Positions 36,029 through 44,775 are shown, counted from the first letter of the stretch. The stretch: DNA of 64,000 nucleotides from an uncultured Alphaproteobacteria bacterium (GCA_934273635.1 CAKQSV010000001.1:62001-126000); one strand, 5' to 3'. Program-made: numbers and translations. Notes: a model not told the origin generated them from the sequence alone.

Positions 36029-37081
36029 ATGACAGAAGAGCAAAGCGAACTTTGGGAGCATTTCCTGAAGCAGGTTAAAATTCTTAAATTAAAATCTATT
36101 CGCGCCTGGCACCGTTTTGACAAACAGACCGGAACCACCCGTTTTTTGAAAAAGATGGCTTTGGCTGCGGCTCTGAAAACCATTACGATGATTATGCCCA
36201 ATGCGCAGATTAGCCTGCACGCGCAAACCGTGCACAAAAAAACACCAAGCAAAACTTTGATTGCCAGCGCCTCAATCCCGAGCGCTGAAGCGTCGTATGA
36301 GGCTTTTCAGGAGTACAGCCGCGAACGGATGCCCTTGCGTCAGGCCGACTTTGCCCGCGATTTGTATGAGACCCTGCGCGAAAACGTGGAGGAAGTGCAG
36401 GACGGCGCCAAGCACGGTCGCAAGACCAAAACCCTCAAAGACCTGTTCGGCAACGATATTGACCCCAAATATTATTGCGCTATTGCCGGTTTGCGCTCGT
36501 TGGAGCAAACCATTGACAAAAAGGGGTATTATGAATATGAGTTTTTGCTCAACTGTATTCAAAATCCACACGCTTGTCTGAGTGTTATCAGCAGTTTGGA
36601 AAAAAACTTCGGCACCGGTGCCAAAACCGCCAATATTCGCAACAAACTGCGCGACGAGCTGAAGAAAAATTCAAGCTCAGTGTGCATTGCGGTAGTCAAC
36701 AGCCGTCAAAACACCAGTAGCGGCAAGCATTTTGTGTTTGTGTTGCCCAACAAGGTGGTGGTTGATTCGCTGATTCATGAAACCGACACGCTCAAAGGAC
36801 GCGTGGTGTCGTTTAATGTTGATAAAATCGCCAAATCCGACGACTATTTTACCGGCACCCGCAACACCGGCTATTTGTTCAACATTACCGACCTGTCGGA
36901 AAATGATTTGATGTTGATGTTTTATAACGCGTTCACCAAGCAAAAAATGCAAAAAACAAAAACCGCCTCAAAATCTGCGGAAGTTTCGGCAGTGACGGAA
37001 AAGCCCAAAACCACTCGTCGCAAAACGGCGGTTAAGCCCGAGGGCTTGTGGCGGGAGGTCAGCTCTAAAAGCAGAGGCTAA
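36029..37081 (+). CDS. Unknown protein with possible cysteine-protease-like C-terminal part
   Basis: A 350-residue protein with an amphipathic, basic N terminus and a weak hydrophobic stretch (FLKKMALAAALKTITMIMP near residue 39). Around Cys150 the sequence DPKYYCAIAGLRSLEQ has the look of a nucleophile at the start of a helix. SGKHFVFVLPNKVVVDSL (His234, Asn241, Asp246) resembles the His-containing strand pair in papain-like cysteine peptidases. This match is my own reading and is weak. The C terminus is basic. A terminator follows. No recognised family. Confidence 0.6.
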   Translation: MTEEQSELWEHFLKQVKILKLKSIRAWHRFDKQTGTTRFLKKMALAAALKTITMIMPNAQISLHAQTVHKKTPSKTLIASASIPSAEASYEAFQEYSRERMPLRQADFARDLYETLRENVEEVQDGAKHGRKTKTLKDLFGNDIDPKYYCAIAGLRSLEQTIDKKGYYEYEFLLNCIQNPHACLSVISSLEKNFGTGAKTANIRNKLRDELKKNSSSVCIAVVNSRQNTSSGKHFVFVLPNKVVVDSLIHETDTLKGRVVSFNVDKIAKSDDYFTGTRNTGYLFNITDLSENDLMLMFYNAFTKQKMQKTKTASKSAEVSAVTEKPKTTRRKTAVKPEGLWREVSSKSRG

Positions 37082-37097
37082 ACCTAAATGGACCAAG

Positions 37098-37134
37098 ATT
37101 TTTGCGATTCTAATGAGGAGTCGCAAATTTTTTT
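37098..37134 (+). terminator. Terminator after the 36029 gene
   Basis: TTTGCGATTC (37101-37110) pairs with GAGTCGCAAA (37118-37127, one wobble), then a long T run to 37134. Confidence 0.78.
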
Positions 37135-37560
37135 AAAATAATTAAAACGACTCAAAACGAATCTGGAACAGCGTTTGGCGGGAATCGCCGAGAATCCTCA
37201 TTTTTTTATAAAGATTTTATTAATATTTGCCGCATAGAATCCGCGTATGAATTCAAAAAAATACTCATAATTCCGGCACAGCTATAGATGTATCGGCAAA
37301 TATGAGTGACCGACAGCGCTGTAAAATATGACTGGGCAGAAGTCCTTTGATAATAACAGAAGTTATGACCATAAAAGACCGTTTTTGAAAAAAGCGACCG
37401 CGCGGGCAAAATCCCCATTGTGTCCGAGAGGCGCACTTTGAGAAGACAGGCGCTTGATATTGTTATGTTTTGGACATTTTCTTTCTTCACTTGCTTAGTG
37501 TCGGGGCAAGTGGGAGAGGCTCTCTTATTGATAGAATTATTGTAGTGTCATTTTGCTAAC
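37135..37560. other. Intergenic stretch without a supported gene
   Basis: About 430 bases. A 94-codon frame on the minus strand (37490-37206) has an atypical composition rich in Ser, Cys and Tyr and no recognised domain, so I do not call it. A hairpin for the next minus-strand gene begins at 37563. Confidence 0.4.
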
Positions 37561-37562
37561 CA

Positions 37563-37598
37563 AAAAAACTCCCAAGTTTGCGTAAACTTAGGAGTTTT
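37563..37598 (-). terminator. Terminator for the 37613 minus-strand gene
   Basis: AAAACTCCCAAGTTT and AAACTTAGGAGTTTT (about 37566-37580 and 37584-37598) form a long stem with one interruption; on the minus strand it is followed by a T run. It lies just downstream of the minus-strand gene. Confidence 0.75.
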
Positions 37599-37612
37599 GG
37601 GCTGTTTAAAAT

Positions 37613-38128
37613 CTACAACATCGGACGAACCCACAAATTACGGCGCTTTGGCAGCACAATGATTTTGCCGGTTGCCAAATTGACGGCCTTGGCGTTATAC
37701 GAACTTGAAAGTTTGTCGCCGAGCCAGTAGAGTTCATCACGCAACGGGTTACCGCTGACGGTCTCAAGAACAGTGTTCAAATTGTCTCGCTGGTTGTTGA
37801 GCCATACGCAGTCCTCAGATGTCGGCAAGTGTCCACCCTGTTGGCGGCAGAACTTGACAGCATCTTCATATTGCAACATTATCGGCGCGTCATGAAGAGA
37901 AACATCTCGACCTCCGAGGTGCACCGCCTTGACCGGCTTTTTGAACACAAAGGTTTTGGAAACCGTGTTATCGGCGTAACGCAACTCTAAAGGAAGTGAT
38001 GTGCCGTTGTCAATCTCGGGAATAGTACCGTAAATTTCTAACAGGCTTAAAGCCTCTCTTATGTCCGCAACAGAAAGTTTCTGCTCGCGTATAAAAGCGG
38101 ACAACGCGATTTGCTGTGATTTGTTCAT
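37613..38128 (-). CDS. Unknown protein with a sulfatase-modifying/lectin-like C-terminal stretch
   Basis: The 171-residue protein has a helical N terminus (QIALSAFIREQKLSVADIREAL, reminiscent of a DNA-binding helix pair) followed by a segment in which FCRQQGGHLPTSEDCVWL, YWLGD and NLWVRPML stand in the order seen in FGE-sulfatase or DUF1566-type folds. Function not known. Three more minus-strand genes lie upstream of it, but 89 bases separate it from the DUF1349 gene. Confidence 0.6.
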   Translation of the reverse strand: MNKSQQIALSAFIREQKLSVADIREALSLLEIYGTIPEIDNGTSLPLELRYADNTVSKTFVFKKPVKAVHLGGRDVSLHDAPIMLQYEDAVKFCRQQGGHLPTSEDCVWLNNQRDNLNTVLETVSGNPLRDELYWLGDKLSSSYNAKAVNLATGKIIVLPKRRNLWVRPML

Positions 38129-38217
38129 AACTGATAATAAATAAAATAATTAATAAATCGGTTCTTAATTATCATATTTTTCAGTTTATGTAAATAGACA
38201 AAATGCACAAAAAGATT

Positions 38218-38781
38218 TTAGATGAACTCAATTTGCGATAAAACAGCCTCAAAGTCTGCGCTTTGCGGGCTGCAAATATAAGCACCGACCTTAACCTCGG
38301 GCATATCATTTAAGAGGTGGGTCATGCGTATGGATTTAAACTTTTCTCCGTCCAAAGAATAATAAAGCAGATAGTCACCGTTCAAGCGCTTGACTTTAAA
38401 CCAGATGTCATCAAAATCAGGGGGTATCGGTTGCGCCGCCCAATCAGAATAGCCGTTTTGGGTCACGCCGGTGCCGAGCATGGGCTTGTCGGGGGCGTCA
38501 TACATCACGGTGGCTTTTATCCAGTTGTTTTCATCAACGCGCAACATAACCCCACACTGGGCATAGGGTATTTTTTGCGTGTAGCTCCATTTGGCAACAA
38601 GCGTGAAATTACCGTCTTTGCGACAATAAAAGAAATGACCGTTATCTTTGCTGACGCCATGGTGGCGGCTTTGCCAAAAATCGCTTCCCGCCGCGGCGGT
38701 CACAAACATCGATTTGTCTCGAAACACCACGTTTTCGGGTTCGTTATACCACTCAAAGTCTTGCAAAGCCCCCAAAAGCAT
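38218..38781 (-). CDS. DUF1349 domain protein (concanavalin-like fold)
   Basis: The 187 residues match the DUF1349 family, a beta-sandwich related to those of beta-xylosidase accessory domains: GHFFYCRKDGNFTLVAKWSYTQKIPYAQCGVMLRVDENNWIKATV and WFKVKRLNGDYLLYYSLDGEKFKSIRM are characteristic. Members probably bind carbohydrate; enzymatic activity is not established. Its first codon overlaps the stop codon of the CbpA-like gene by one base, which suggests coupled translation. Confidence 0.85.
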   Translation of the reverse strand: MLLGALQDFEWYNEPENVVFRDKSMFVTAAAGSDFWQSRHHGVSKDNGHFFYCRKDGNFTLVAKWSYTQKIPYAQCGVMLRVDENNWIKATVMYDAPDKPMLGTGVTQNGYSDWAAQPIPPDFDDIWFKVKRLNGDYLLYYSLDGEKFKSIRMTHLLNDMPEVKVGAYICSPQSADFEAVLSQIEFI

Positions 38782-39722
38782 TAAAACGTCCTTACCGTCT
38801 CATCAGGCATTGATGACAAAACCTTATCCAAATCGGCATTTTTTCGCGCCGGCATAACCACCTTAAGGGTTATTATCTCATCTCCTTGTCCCAGTTTGGT
38901 TTTAATGCCCTGCCCTTTCAGGCGCAATTTAGCACCGGAGCTGGAGTATGGCGGAATATTAACCGAAACTTTGCCGTTAATGGTCGGAACGGTGACTTTG
39001 GCGCCCAATACCGCCTCTTTGAGGCTGATAGGCAATTCCATATTGATGTTACGACCGTCGGCGCAAAAATAAGGGTGACTTCCGACCTTAAGCGTGATTA
39101 AAACATCGCCGTTTTCTCCGCCGTTGGGGCTGGCATAGCCCAAACCTTTCAGGCGCAGGGTTTGACCGTCTTCGGTTCCGGACGGAATTTTAACATTAAT
39201 GCTCTTGCCCTGAATTGAAACGGTCTTTTCGTCACCGCGGGCGGCGCTCAAAAAGTCTATCTGCATGGTATAGTTAATGTCTTCACCCTTGCGAGGACGG
39301 GCGCGACCGCCGCCAAAGCCCTGAAAACCACCGGCTCCGGCACTGCCACCGCCAAACTGAGAAAAAATATCGTCGCCAAAAATAGAAGAAAAGTCAAAGC
39401 CGCCGGCACTGCCACCACCAAACGGATTGCCGCCGGTGTAGGTATAGGTTCTGCCACCGGCTCCGGCACCGCCAAACCCCGCGCCAAAGCCTGTCGGTTT
39501 GCCCTCGGAGTCAATCTCTTTGTTGTCATATTTGCGGCGTTTCTCTTTGTCGCCCAAAATATCATAAGCGCAGGAAACCTCTTTGAAGTGGTCGGCCGCG
39601 GTCGGATCATCTTTGTTTAAGTCGGGGTGATATTTGCGCGCCAAACGGCGATACGCCGATTTTATTTCATCGTCAGACGCGGTTTTGCTAACACCCAATA
39701 CACTGTATAAGTCTTTATTCAT
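38781..39722 (-). CDS. CbpA-like DnaJ-type co-chaperone without zinc finger
   Basis: The 313-residue protein starts with a J domain ([40 protein letters not shown], with His-Pro-Asp). A glycine/phenylalanine region about residues 75-145 follows, then the two DnaJ C-terminal beta domains from about residue 155. The zinc finger of classic DnaJ is missing, so this is a CbpA/class II protein. The G-rich region contains duplicated [12 protein letters not shown] units. dnaJ proper is at 59275. It is followed by the DUF1349 gene in the same direction. Confidence 0.92.
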   Translation of the reverse strand: MNKDLYSVLGVSKTASDDEIKSAYRRLARKYHPDLNKDDPTAADHFKEVSCAYDILGDKEKRRKYDNKEIDSEGKPTGFGAGFGGAGAGGRTYTYTGGNPFGGGSAGGFDFSSIFGDDIFSQFGGGSAGAGGFQGFGGGRARPRKGEDINYTMQIDFLSAARGDEKTVSIQGKSINVKIPSGTEDGQTLRLKGLGYASPNGGENGDVLITLKVGSHPYFCADGRNINMELPISLKEAVLGAKVTVPTINGKVSVNIPPYSSSGAKLRLKGQGIKTKLGQGDEIITLKVVMPARKNADLDKVLSSMPDETVRTF

Positions 39723-39787
39723 TATTTTTGCCCATTATAAATCTTGCTTCTTATATAAAATATAGGCAGGAATTTTGGCGTTTGCAA

Positions 39788-40084
39788 CTATATGCAATCA
39801 AAAGTCGCGCGGCGCGAAAAATTTTTGAACAACTGAGAGTCATGCAACACAGCTCGCTTGTCGCCCTGTTCATGGCAATATTCCGACGCCATAAACGCAA
39901 TCTCGTCAATACGAACATCTTTGTACTCGTAAGTTATACTGTATTCATCTTGCATTTTAATGCGGACATTGTCGGCAAAGCGCTCATAGTCATTGCCGTA
40001 AGCCGGTTCAATCTCGGGGGGATTGGTGGCGCAAGCACTCAGCACCAATGCCGTTGCCAATGCGCTCAAAAGCGTTTTTATCAT
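39788..40084 (-). CDS. Small lipoprotein of unknown function
   Basis: 98 residues with a lipoprotein signal (MIKTLLSALATALVLSACATNPP; lipid Cys at residue 18). The rest has no recognised fold; two Cys (SEYCHEQ and the last TFDCI) could form a disulfide. It overlaps the upstream 53-residue gene by four bases (ATGA), indicating coupled translation. Confidence 0.7.
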   Translation of the reverse strand: MIKTLLSALATALVLSACATNPPEIEPAYGNDYERFADNVRIKMQDEYSITYEYKDVRIDEIAFMASEYCHEQGDKRAVLHDSQLFKNFSRRATFDCI

Positions 40085-40242
40085 TTGCTGAGCTCCTGTC
40101 CTTTAACCAACAAATTAAGGTCTAAATTTTTTTCGGCCGCGACCAATTTTTTGGCGCTGACATAACCTTTGCAACGGCTGACCAACGCTCGCAACCGAGC
40201 AATCTCCGCCATAAAATATTTGCTGTCATAAACCTTTGGCAT
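40081..40242 (-). CDS. 53-residue helical peptide upstream of the lipoprotein gene
   Basis: A short frame with a strong ribosome binding site (GCGGAGG, 7 bases before the ATG), reading MPKVYDSKYFMAEIARLRAL and ending GQELSK. It appears helical and basic with no signal peptide. The last codons overlap the start of the lipoprotein gene by four bases, which argues that it is translated. No family recognised. Confidence 0.6.
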   Translation of the reverse strand: MPKVYDSKYFMAEIARLRALVSRCKGYVSAKKLVAAEKNLDLNLLVKGQELSK

Positions 40243-40302
40243 TACCACACCTCCGCCTTGTTTATTTTGAGCCAGTTTAGCACAGTGGAGGTTAAGGCTT
40301 TA

Positions 40303-40602
40303 TTAATCCAAGAGTTTATAAATCTGCTCGCCGGCGTCTTCCAACACTTTCAAAACCTTGCGATTGGTGGTGTCTTTGGTGCGGCGGTTGCTCAATTTAT
40401 TCAACATCTTTTGCAGTTTTTCATTAAACACACGATTTTGGCGCAATTTTTCAATATCGCGCTCAATTTCCTCATCCTCAATTTTATAATTTGTCACCGC
40501 TTTGAGCGTGGCCATATACTGCGCGTCTTTGGAAGCGCTGTATTGCGCCCGCGCCGGAGTTATACACATAACAAGTGCCAAAACAATTAAAATTCTGTAC
40601 AT
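40303..40602 (-). CDS. Exported helical protein of unknown function
   Basis: A 99-residue protein with a clear signal peptide (MYRILIVLALVMCITPARAQ) followed by charged helices (IEDEEIERDIEKLRQNRVFNEKLQKMLNKL), probably coiled coil, located in the periplasm. It lies 60 bases upstream of the 53-residue gene on the same strand. No family recognised. Confidence 0.7.
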   Translation of the reverse strand: MYRILIVLALVMCITPARAQYSASKDAQYMATLKAVTNYKIEDEEIERDIEKLRQNRVFNEKLQKMLNKLSNRRTKDTTNRKVLKVLEDAGEQIYKLLD

Positions 40603-40693
40603 TTATGCCCCTCCAAATAAAATTTGTTTGCTTTTAGGTGCTTTTTAGATTAACACATTAATTATTAAAAAACAATATATTGAGATTTTTAAA

Positions 40694-41665
40694 ATGAAGA
40701 GAACAATTTGGGTTTTGCTGGACAACCGCATGGGTAGCGTCGGACAGGCAAAAGGCATTATGCAGGAGCTTGACCCACAGCAATTTAATATTGTCGAAAA
40801 AAAATTGGAATATTCGCGTTGGGCGGCGTTACCAAATTTTTTGCGCCGCAGCACCCTGCTCGGAATTATTAACAAAGAGGTTTTAAGCGACGGTGTTCCC
40901 GATTTGATTATATCAACCAGTCGCAGAACCGCGCCGGCAGCCTTATACCTTAAGCGCAAGCACCCCAAAATTATTCTCACCCAACTGATGTTTGCCGGAA
41001 ACTATGGGGCAGAACAATTTGCCCGCATTTTTCTGCCACAGCATGACGCCGGCAAAAAGCCGCGCAATAATTTTTATTTTACGGTCGGCTCGCCGCACCG
41101 CGTTAATCAATCCGCCCTGTCGGCGGCTGAAGCTAAATGGCGTGACAAATTTGCGCATTTGCCCAAGCCTTTAACCGCGGTTATTGTCGGCGGGTCTATC
41201 AAGGGCAAACCTTTTACAACCGAAAACGCAACAAACTTTGCTCTGGCGGTAAAAGCCCTCAAAGAGCGCATTGGCGGCAGTTTACTGATGACAGATTCTC
41301 GGCGCACCGGCGTCGAACAAGAGAAAATTATAACCGATATTCTCAAAGATATTCCGGCGCACACGTTTTTGTGGGGAAGCAAAGATGAAAACCCGATTAT
41401 GGGATATTACGCCTGCGCCGATAATTTCGCGGTTAGCGGAGATTCTGTCTCAATGTGTTGCGAGGCTTGCGGCACAGGCAAACCGGTTTTTGTGTTTGAG
41501 GGCAAAGATTGGCTCACGCCCAAGCACCACCGCTTTGTCAAATCATTATACGACGGGGGTTATGCCGCGCCGTTAACCAATGGTTGCGAAAAATTTGAGG
41601 GAGGCAAAATTCTTTATCCTTCCGCAGAAATCGCCGCCGAGATTACAGCCCTGCTTAATAAATAA
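40694..41665 (+). CDS. ELM1-family protein (DUF1022; mitochondrial fission-like)
   Basis: The 323-residue product matches the ELM1/DUF1022 family: IWVLLDNRMGSVGQAKGIMQEL at the start, PDLIISTSRRTAPAALYLKRK near residue 75, and FAVSGDSVSMCCEACGTGKPVFVF near residue 245, a GT-B-like glycosyltransferase pattern. Bacterial members are widespread in alphaproteobacteria and may act in envelope sugar transfer; the reaction has not been established by sequence. Convergent with the RquA-like gene, overlapping by 11 bases. Confidence 0.9.
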   Translation: MKRTIWVLLDNRMGSVGQAKGIMQELDPQQFNIVEKKLEYSRWAALPNFLRRSTLLGIINKEVLSDGVPDLIISTSRRTAPAALYLKRKHPKIILTQLMFAGNYGAEQFARIFLPQHDAGKKPRNNFYFTVGSPHRVNQSALSAAEAKWRDKFAHLPKPLTAVIVGGSIKGKPFTTENATNFALAVKALKERIGGSLLMTDSRRTGVEQEKIITDILKDIPAHTFLWGSKDENPIMGYYACADNFAVSGDSVSMCCEACGTGKPVFVFEGKDWLTPKHHRFVKSLYDGGYAAPLTNGCEKFEGGKILYPSAEIAAEITALLNK

Positions 41666-42431
41666 CCTGATCTTTGTCTTTGCGGGTGACGACCACGCGT
41701 TGGTAAAGCCCACCCAAAAACTTTTGCTTTTTCCAGTTAAAGTCCAAATCCTTATCGGCATAGCTGGCGATTTCTCTGTCCCAAAGTTTTTCGGCAAAGG
41801 GTTGATACAGGCGGTTGAACATCCGCACCACATAAGCTAACGGATGCAATATGGAGGGGCGTCCGTAGTCCACAAAAATAACCCTTCCGCCTTCACGAAT
41901 ATGGTTGAGGGCATTGTTCACCACTTTCGTTTTGCTGACAATCGGCAGCTCGTGCAACAGCATATAGCAGATAATGGTATCATAATCCTCGGGCAGGTCG
42001 TCCTCGGCGTTATAGTGATAAAAATTTACCTGAGGGTAGCCGTCGCCAAGTTGCTCCCGCGCAAAAGTCAACTGCGCATGGTTGATGTCTATCACATCAA
42101 AGCGACCTTTCAAGCCGACCTGCTCAGCCACCGCCTGAATCTCATCACCAAAGCTAACCCCCATTTGCAATACTTTTGACTTGGGATAAACCTCTTCAAT
42201 AAACGAGTTGATGATTTTGTCACGGGTGAACAGGCTCAAAATATTGTTCACCAGCCGCGAGCCAAAAAACTTAAACCACTTTTCCTCGCCATAAAGATTG
42301 GGGTATATGGCGGTGTGATAAATCGGCGTGGGAAAGTCTTTGGAGCACATAAAGGTTTTGCCCTCAAGCTCAAGTTTTTCCTGCTGCTCTTGCTGTTCTT
42401 CCTGTTCAATCTCGCTTATCAGTTTTATCAT
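41655..42431 (-). CDS. rquA: RquA-like rhodoquinone biosynthesis methyltransferase-fold protein
   Basis: The 258-residue protein has a class I SAM-methyltransferase fold. Instead of the usual glycine-rich motif I it has VLQMGVSFGDEI, like the altered motif in RquA. The C-terminal signature is close to RquA: VIFVDYGRPSILHPLAYVVR, then QPFAEKLWDREI, then KFLGGLYQRVVVTRK. RquA converts ubiquinone to rhodoquinone, the low-potential quinone used for fumarate reduction without oxygen. Assignment rests on remembered family signatures, not on a search. A helical Glu/Gln-rich N terminus (about residues 5-25) looks like an added region. Confidence 0.75.
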   Translation of the reverse strand: MIKLISEIEQEEQQEQQEKLELEGKTFMCSKDFPTPIYHTAIYPNLYGEEKWFKFFGSRLVNNILSLFTRDKIINSFIEEVYPKSKVLQMGVSFGDEIQAVAEQVGLKGRFDVIDINHAQLTFAREQLGDGYPQVNFYHYNAEDDLPEDYDTIICYMLLHELPIVSKTKVVNNALNHIREGGRVIFVDYGRPSILHPLAYVVRMFNRLYQPFAEKLWDREIASYADKDLDFNWKKQKFLGGLYQRVVVTRKDKDQVIY

Positions 42432-42439
42432 GGCAACCT

Positions 42440-43108
42440 CTATTTGTTGGAATTTTCTTTAATCAGCCCGCGTTTGACCGCCTCAATCACCGCCGCGGTG
42501 CGGTTATAAACACCCAAAATTTTGAGTATGGCGGTCACATGGAGTTTGACAGTGCCTTCCGTCAGCCCCAGTTCATAAGCAATCTGCTTGTTGGATTTGC
42601 CCGATGCCACGCACTCAAGTACCGCCAGTTGACGCGGTGTTAAGTGGCACTCTTCTGACGGCTTGAGATTGACAACACTGTCAAACAGCTTTTCGCTTTC
42701 TGAAATTTTTTGAGTTTGCAAAAAATCACGCGGCAGATAAACACCACCCGAGAGCACCAAATTTAACGCCTCTAAAATTTCGGTATGCGACGCGGTTTTT
42801 GAAATATAACCGGAAACCCCGATTTCAATGGTTTTTTGCACAATCTCGCGGTCAAACACCGCTGACAAAATGATTATCGGCGTGTCAGGCAGAGTTTGGT
42901 GAATTTTTAAGATTGCATTATTCCACACATCTCCGGGCATGGCCAAATCGGTCATAATAACGTCAAAGTCATCTTGTTTGGCGATAATGTTGAAAATATC
43001 GTTGTAGTTGTGCGCCTCAACCAATTCGGCATTAGGATAACTGCCGGAGAGAATCAGGCTGACACCTTTCAAAAACAATTCGTGATCGTCCGCTATGAGT
43101 ATTTTCAT
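42440..43108 (-). CDS. NarL/LuxR-type response regulator
   Basis: A 222-residue regulator. The receiver begins MKILIADDHELFLKGVSLILSGSYPN with the two acidic residues; DVIMTDLAMPGD carries the phospho-accepting Asp near residue 57. The C-terminal LuxR-type helix-turn-helix is LTPRQLAVLECVASGKSNKQIAYELGLTEGTVKLHVTAILK. I chose the ATG at 43108, preceded by GGAGATTGG; ten more codons are open upstream. It overlaps the rsmE stop by four bases, which suggests coupled expression. No partner kinase is nearby. Confidence 0.9.
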   Translation of the reverse strand: MKILIADDHELFLKGVSLILSGSYPNAELVEAHNYNDIFNIIAKQDDFDVIMTDLAMPGDVWNNAILKIHQTLPDTPIIILSAVFDREIVQKTIEIGVSGYISKTASHTEILEALNLVLSGGVYLPRDFLQTQKISESEKLFDSVVNLKPSEECHLTPRQLAVLECVASGKSNKQIAYELGLTEGTVKLHVTAILKILGVYNRTAAVIEAVKRGLIKENSNK

Positions 43109-43827
43109 TGCCAATCTCCACTTAAGGCTTGCCAACAAGACAGTGCCGCCGCCACCGCCGTTTCGGCGCGCAAAATGCGATTGCCGAGTTTAACGCCGCG
43201 AGCGAAAGGCTCTTGCCGCAGGCGATTTAATTCCGCCTCTGAAAAACCACCTTCAGGTCCTACCAAAATGGCGCAAGGCGCAGGCGCGTGCGCAAAAACC
43301 TCCGCCACGGGACGACCGTTCAGGGTCTCGTCCATATAATACAACAGGCGAGTTTTATCCCACTCGTTGAGCAAGACATCAAACTTGACCGCGTCGGCAA
43401 TTTCCGCCACATCGGTGCGACGGCACTGCTCGGCGGCCTCTATCGCATTGGCGACAAAACGCTCTTTTTTAATGCGCTCCGCCATGGTATAGCGGCTGAT
43501 GACCGGAATAATTTTTTTAACACCCAACTCCACCGCCTTTTGCACGATAAAATCGGTATTGTCTTTTTTGACCGGCGCAAACAACAGCCAAATATCCGGC
43601 ACCGACTGCAAGGCTTTGTCGTGGCTGATGACCCGCAAAGAGCAATGCTTTTTGGAAACCTCGCACACCTCGCAACCGTATTCGCCGCTCAAGCCGTTAA
43701 AACACGACACCGTCTCGCCTTGTTTCACCTTCATCACATTGCAAAGGTAATGGCTTTGCTCTTCGGGCAAAACAAGCGTTTGATTCAAGCTCAGAGGTTG
43801 CGGCACATATAATCTGATTTTTCCCAT
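43105..43827 (-). CDS. rsmE: 16S rRNA (uracil(1498)-N3)-methyltransferase RsmE
   Basis: RsmE methylates U1498 of 16S rRNA. The SPOUT-fold product shows the N-terminal PUA-like region and the C-terminal knot signature CAILVGPEGGFSEAELNRLRQE and LGNRILRAETAVAAALS. KKDNTDFIVQKAVELGVKKIIPVISRY in the middle is also family-typical. I use MGKIRLYVPQ at 43827; two more codons (MLMGK) are open. The gene leads the minus-strand pair with the response regulator. Confidence 0.95.
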   Translation of the reverse strand: MGKIRLYVPQPLSLNQTLVLPEEQSHYLCNVMKVKQGETVSCFNGLSGEYGCEVCEVSKKHCSLRVISHDKALQSVPDIWLLFAPVKKDNTDFIVQKAVELGVKKIIPVISRYTMAERIKKERFVANAIEAAEQCRRTDVAEIADAVKFDVLLNEWDKTRLLYYMDETLNGRPVAEVFAHAPAPCAILVGPEGGFSEAELNRLRQEPFARGVKLGNRILRAETAVAAALSCWQALSGDWQ

Positions 43828-43923
43828 TAACAAAAACTCTGTATAACTCTAAAAATATAATCTTATTTTAGATAATATGTGTTAAATTTTCGCTAAACGT
43901 GAATTTATATTTTGAGGATGGAA

Positions 43924-44589
43924 ATGATTATCACCATAGACGGACCGGCCGCCGCCGGAAAAGGAACTTTGGCCGCGGTGTTGGCGTCAACCTATCATCT
44001 GGCTTATTTTGACACCGGTATGATTTATCGCGCGGTCGGTTTGGATATGTTTTTGCACCATGACGACCCGTCTGATGAAAATTTGGCTGAAAAATACGCG
44101 CAAGCTCTGACTTTCGCTCACATGCACGAGCTGGCGAAAAACCCTGATTTTCGCTCGTCGGTGGGCGGCAAATATGCCTCAATCGTATCGGCTCACCCAA
44201 AAGTGAGAGCCGCATTGCTTAAAATGCAACAAGATTTTGCCCAAAAGCCGATTTTTGCCGACGGCACACCGGCAAAAGGCGCAATTTTTGACGGACGAGA
44301 CACCGGCACAGTGGTTTGCCCTAATGCCGATATTAAGTTTTTTATCACCGCGTCAACCGAAGTTCGGGCAATGCGGCGTTTTAAGGAATTTCAGGCCAAA
44401 GGAATTGACGCCGACTATCAGAAGGTTTTGCAAGACATGAAAGAGCGTGACGAGCGCGACGCCTCCCGCGCCACGGCGCCAATGACCGCCGCCGCAGACG
44501 CCGTGATTTTTGATACTTCTACGATGGCGATTGACGAGGTTTTGGCTTTTTCGCTTAAAATAATTGATAAAAAACTCAAAGCCTCTTAA
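43924..44589 (+). CDS. cmk: Cytidylate kinase
   Basis: Cmk phosphorylates CMP and dCMP. The 221-residue product starts MIITIDGPAAAGKGTLAAVLAS with the P-loop, then FDTGMIYRAVGLDM, and GAIFDGRDTGTVVCPNADIKFFITAS, all standard. The ATG at 43924 follows GAGGATGGA; a TTG four codons earlier is less likely. It is followed by rpsA after a 190-base leader, the common cmk-rpsA pairing in proteobacteria. Confidence 0.96.
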   Translation: MIITIDGPAAAGKGTLAAVLASTYHLAYFDTGMIYRAVGLDMFLHHDDPSDENLAEKYAQALTFAHMHELAKNPDFRSSVGGKYASIVSAHPKVRAALLKMQQDFAQKPIFADGTPAKGAIFDGRDTGTVVCPNADIKFFITASTEVRAMRRFKEFQAKGIDADYQKVLQDMKERDERDASRATAPMTAAADAVIFDTSTMAIDEVLAFSLKIIDKKLKAS

Positions 44590-44598
44590 AGAAAATAC

Positions 44599-44626
44599 TT
44601 GAAAAATAATATATTGCTTGTATAAA
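44599..44626 (+). promoter_or_regulatory. Sigma-70-type promoter for rpsA
   Basis: TTGAAA (44599-44604) and TATAAA (44621-44626) are separated by 16 bases. They lie just after the cmk stop and ahead of a structured leader. Confidence 0.5.
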
Positions 44627-44775
44627 TAACGCAGTTTAGACGCGGGGTACGCCGGTTTAGACTGCGTTAATTTCGTACAAGTCCGCCCAGTGAAAAGACT
44701 TCGGTTTTATACCGGAGGACAAAACTTCGGTTTTATAATTGAAGGTCGGGTTGGCATTTTGAAAATATTTTATTT
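44627..44775 (+). promoter_or_regulatory. Structured leader of rpsA
   Basis: AACGCAGT (44628-44635) pairs with ACTGCGTT (44661-44668) around a GC-containing loop (GACGCGGGGTACGCCGG). Then ACTTCGGTTTTATA occurs twice (about 44699 and 44725) with CCGGAGG between. Ribosomal protein S1 often regulates its own translation, so an autoregulatory leader is possible, but this is inference. No known riboswitch family is recognised. Confidence 0.4.

Noticed and set aside
37206..37490. A 94-codon minus-strand frame between 36029 and 37613 genes
   Set aside because: Composition is unusual (Ser, Tyr, Cys) and no family or good start context was seen. It looks like chance open sequence.
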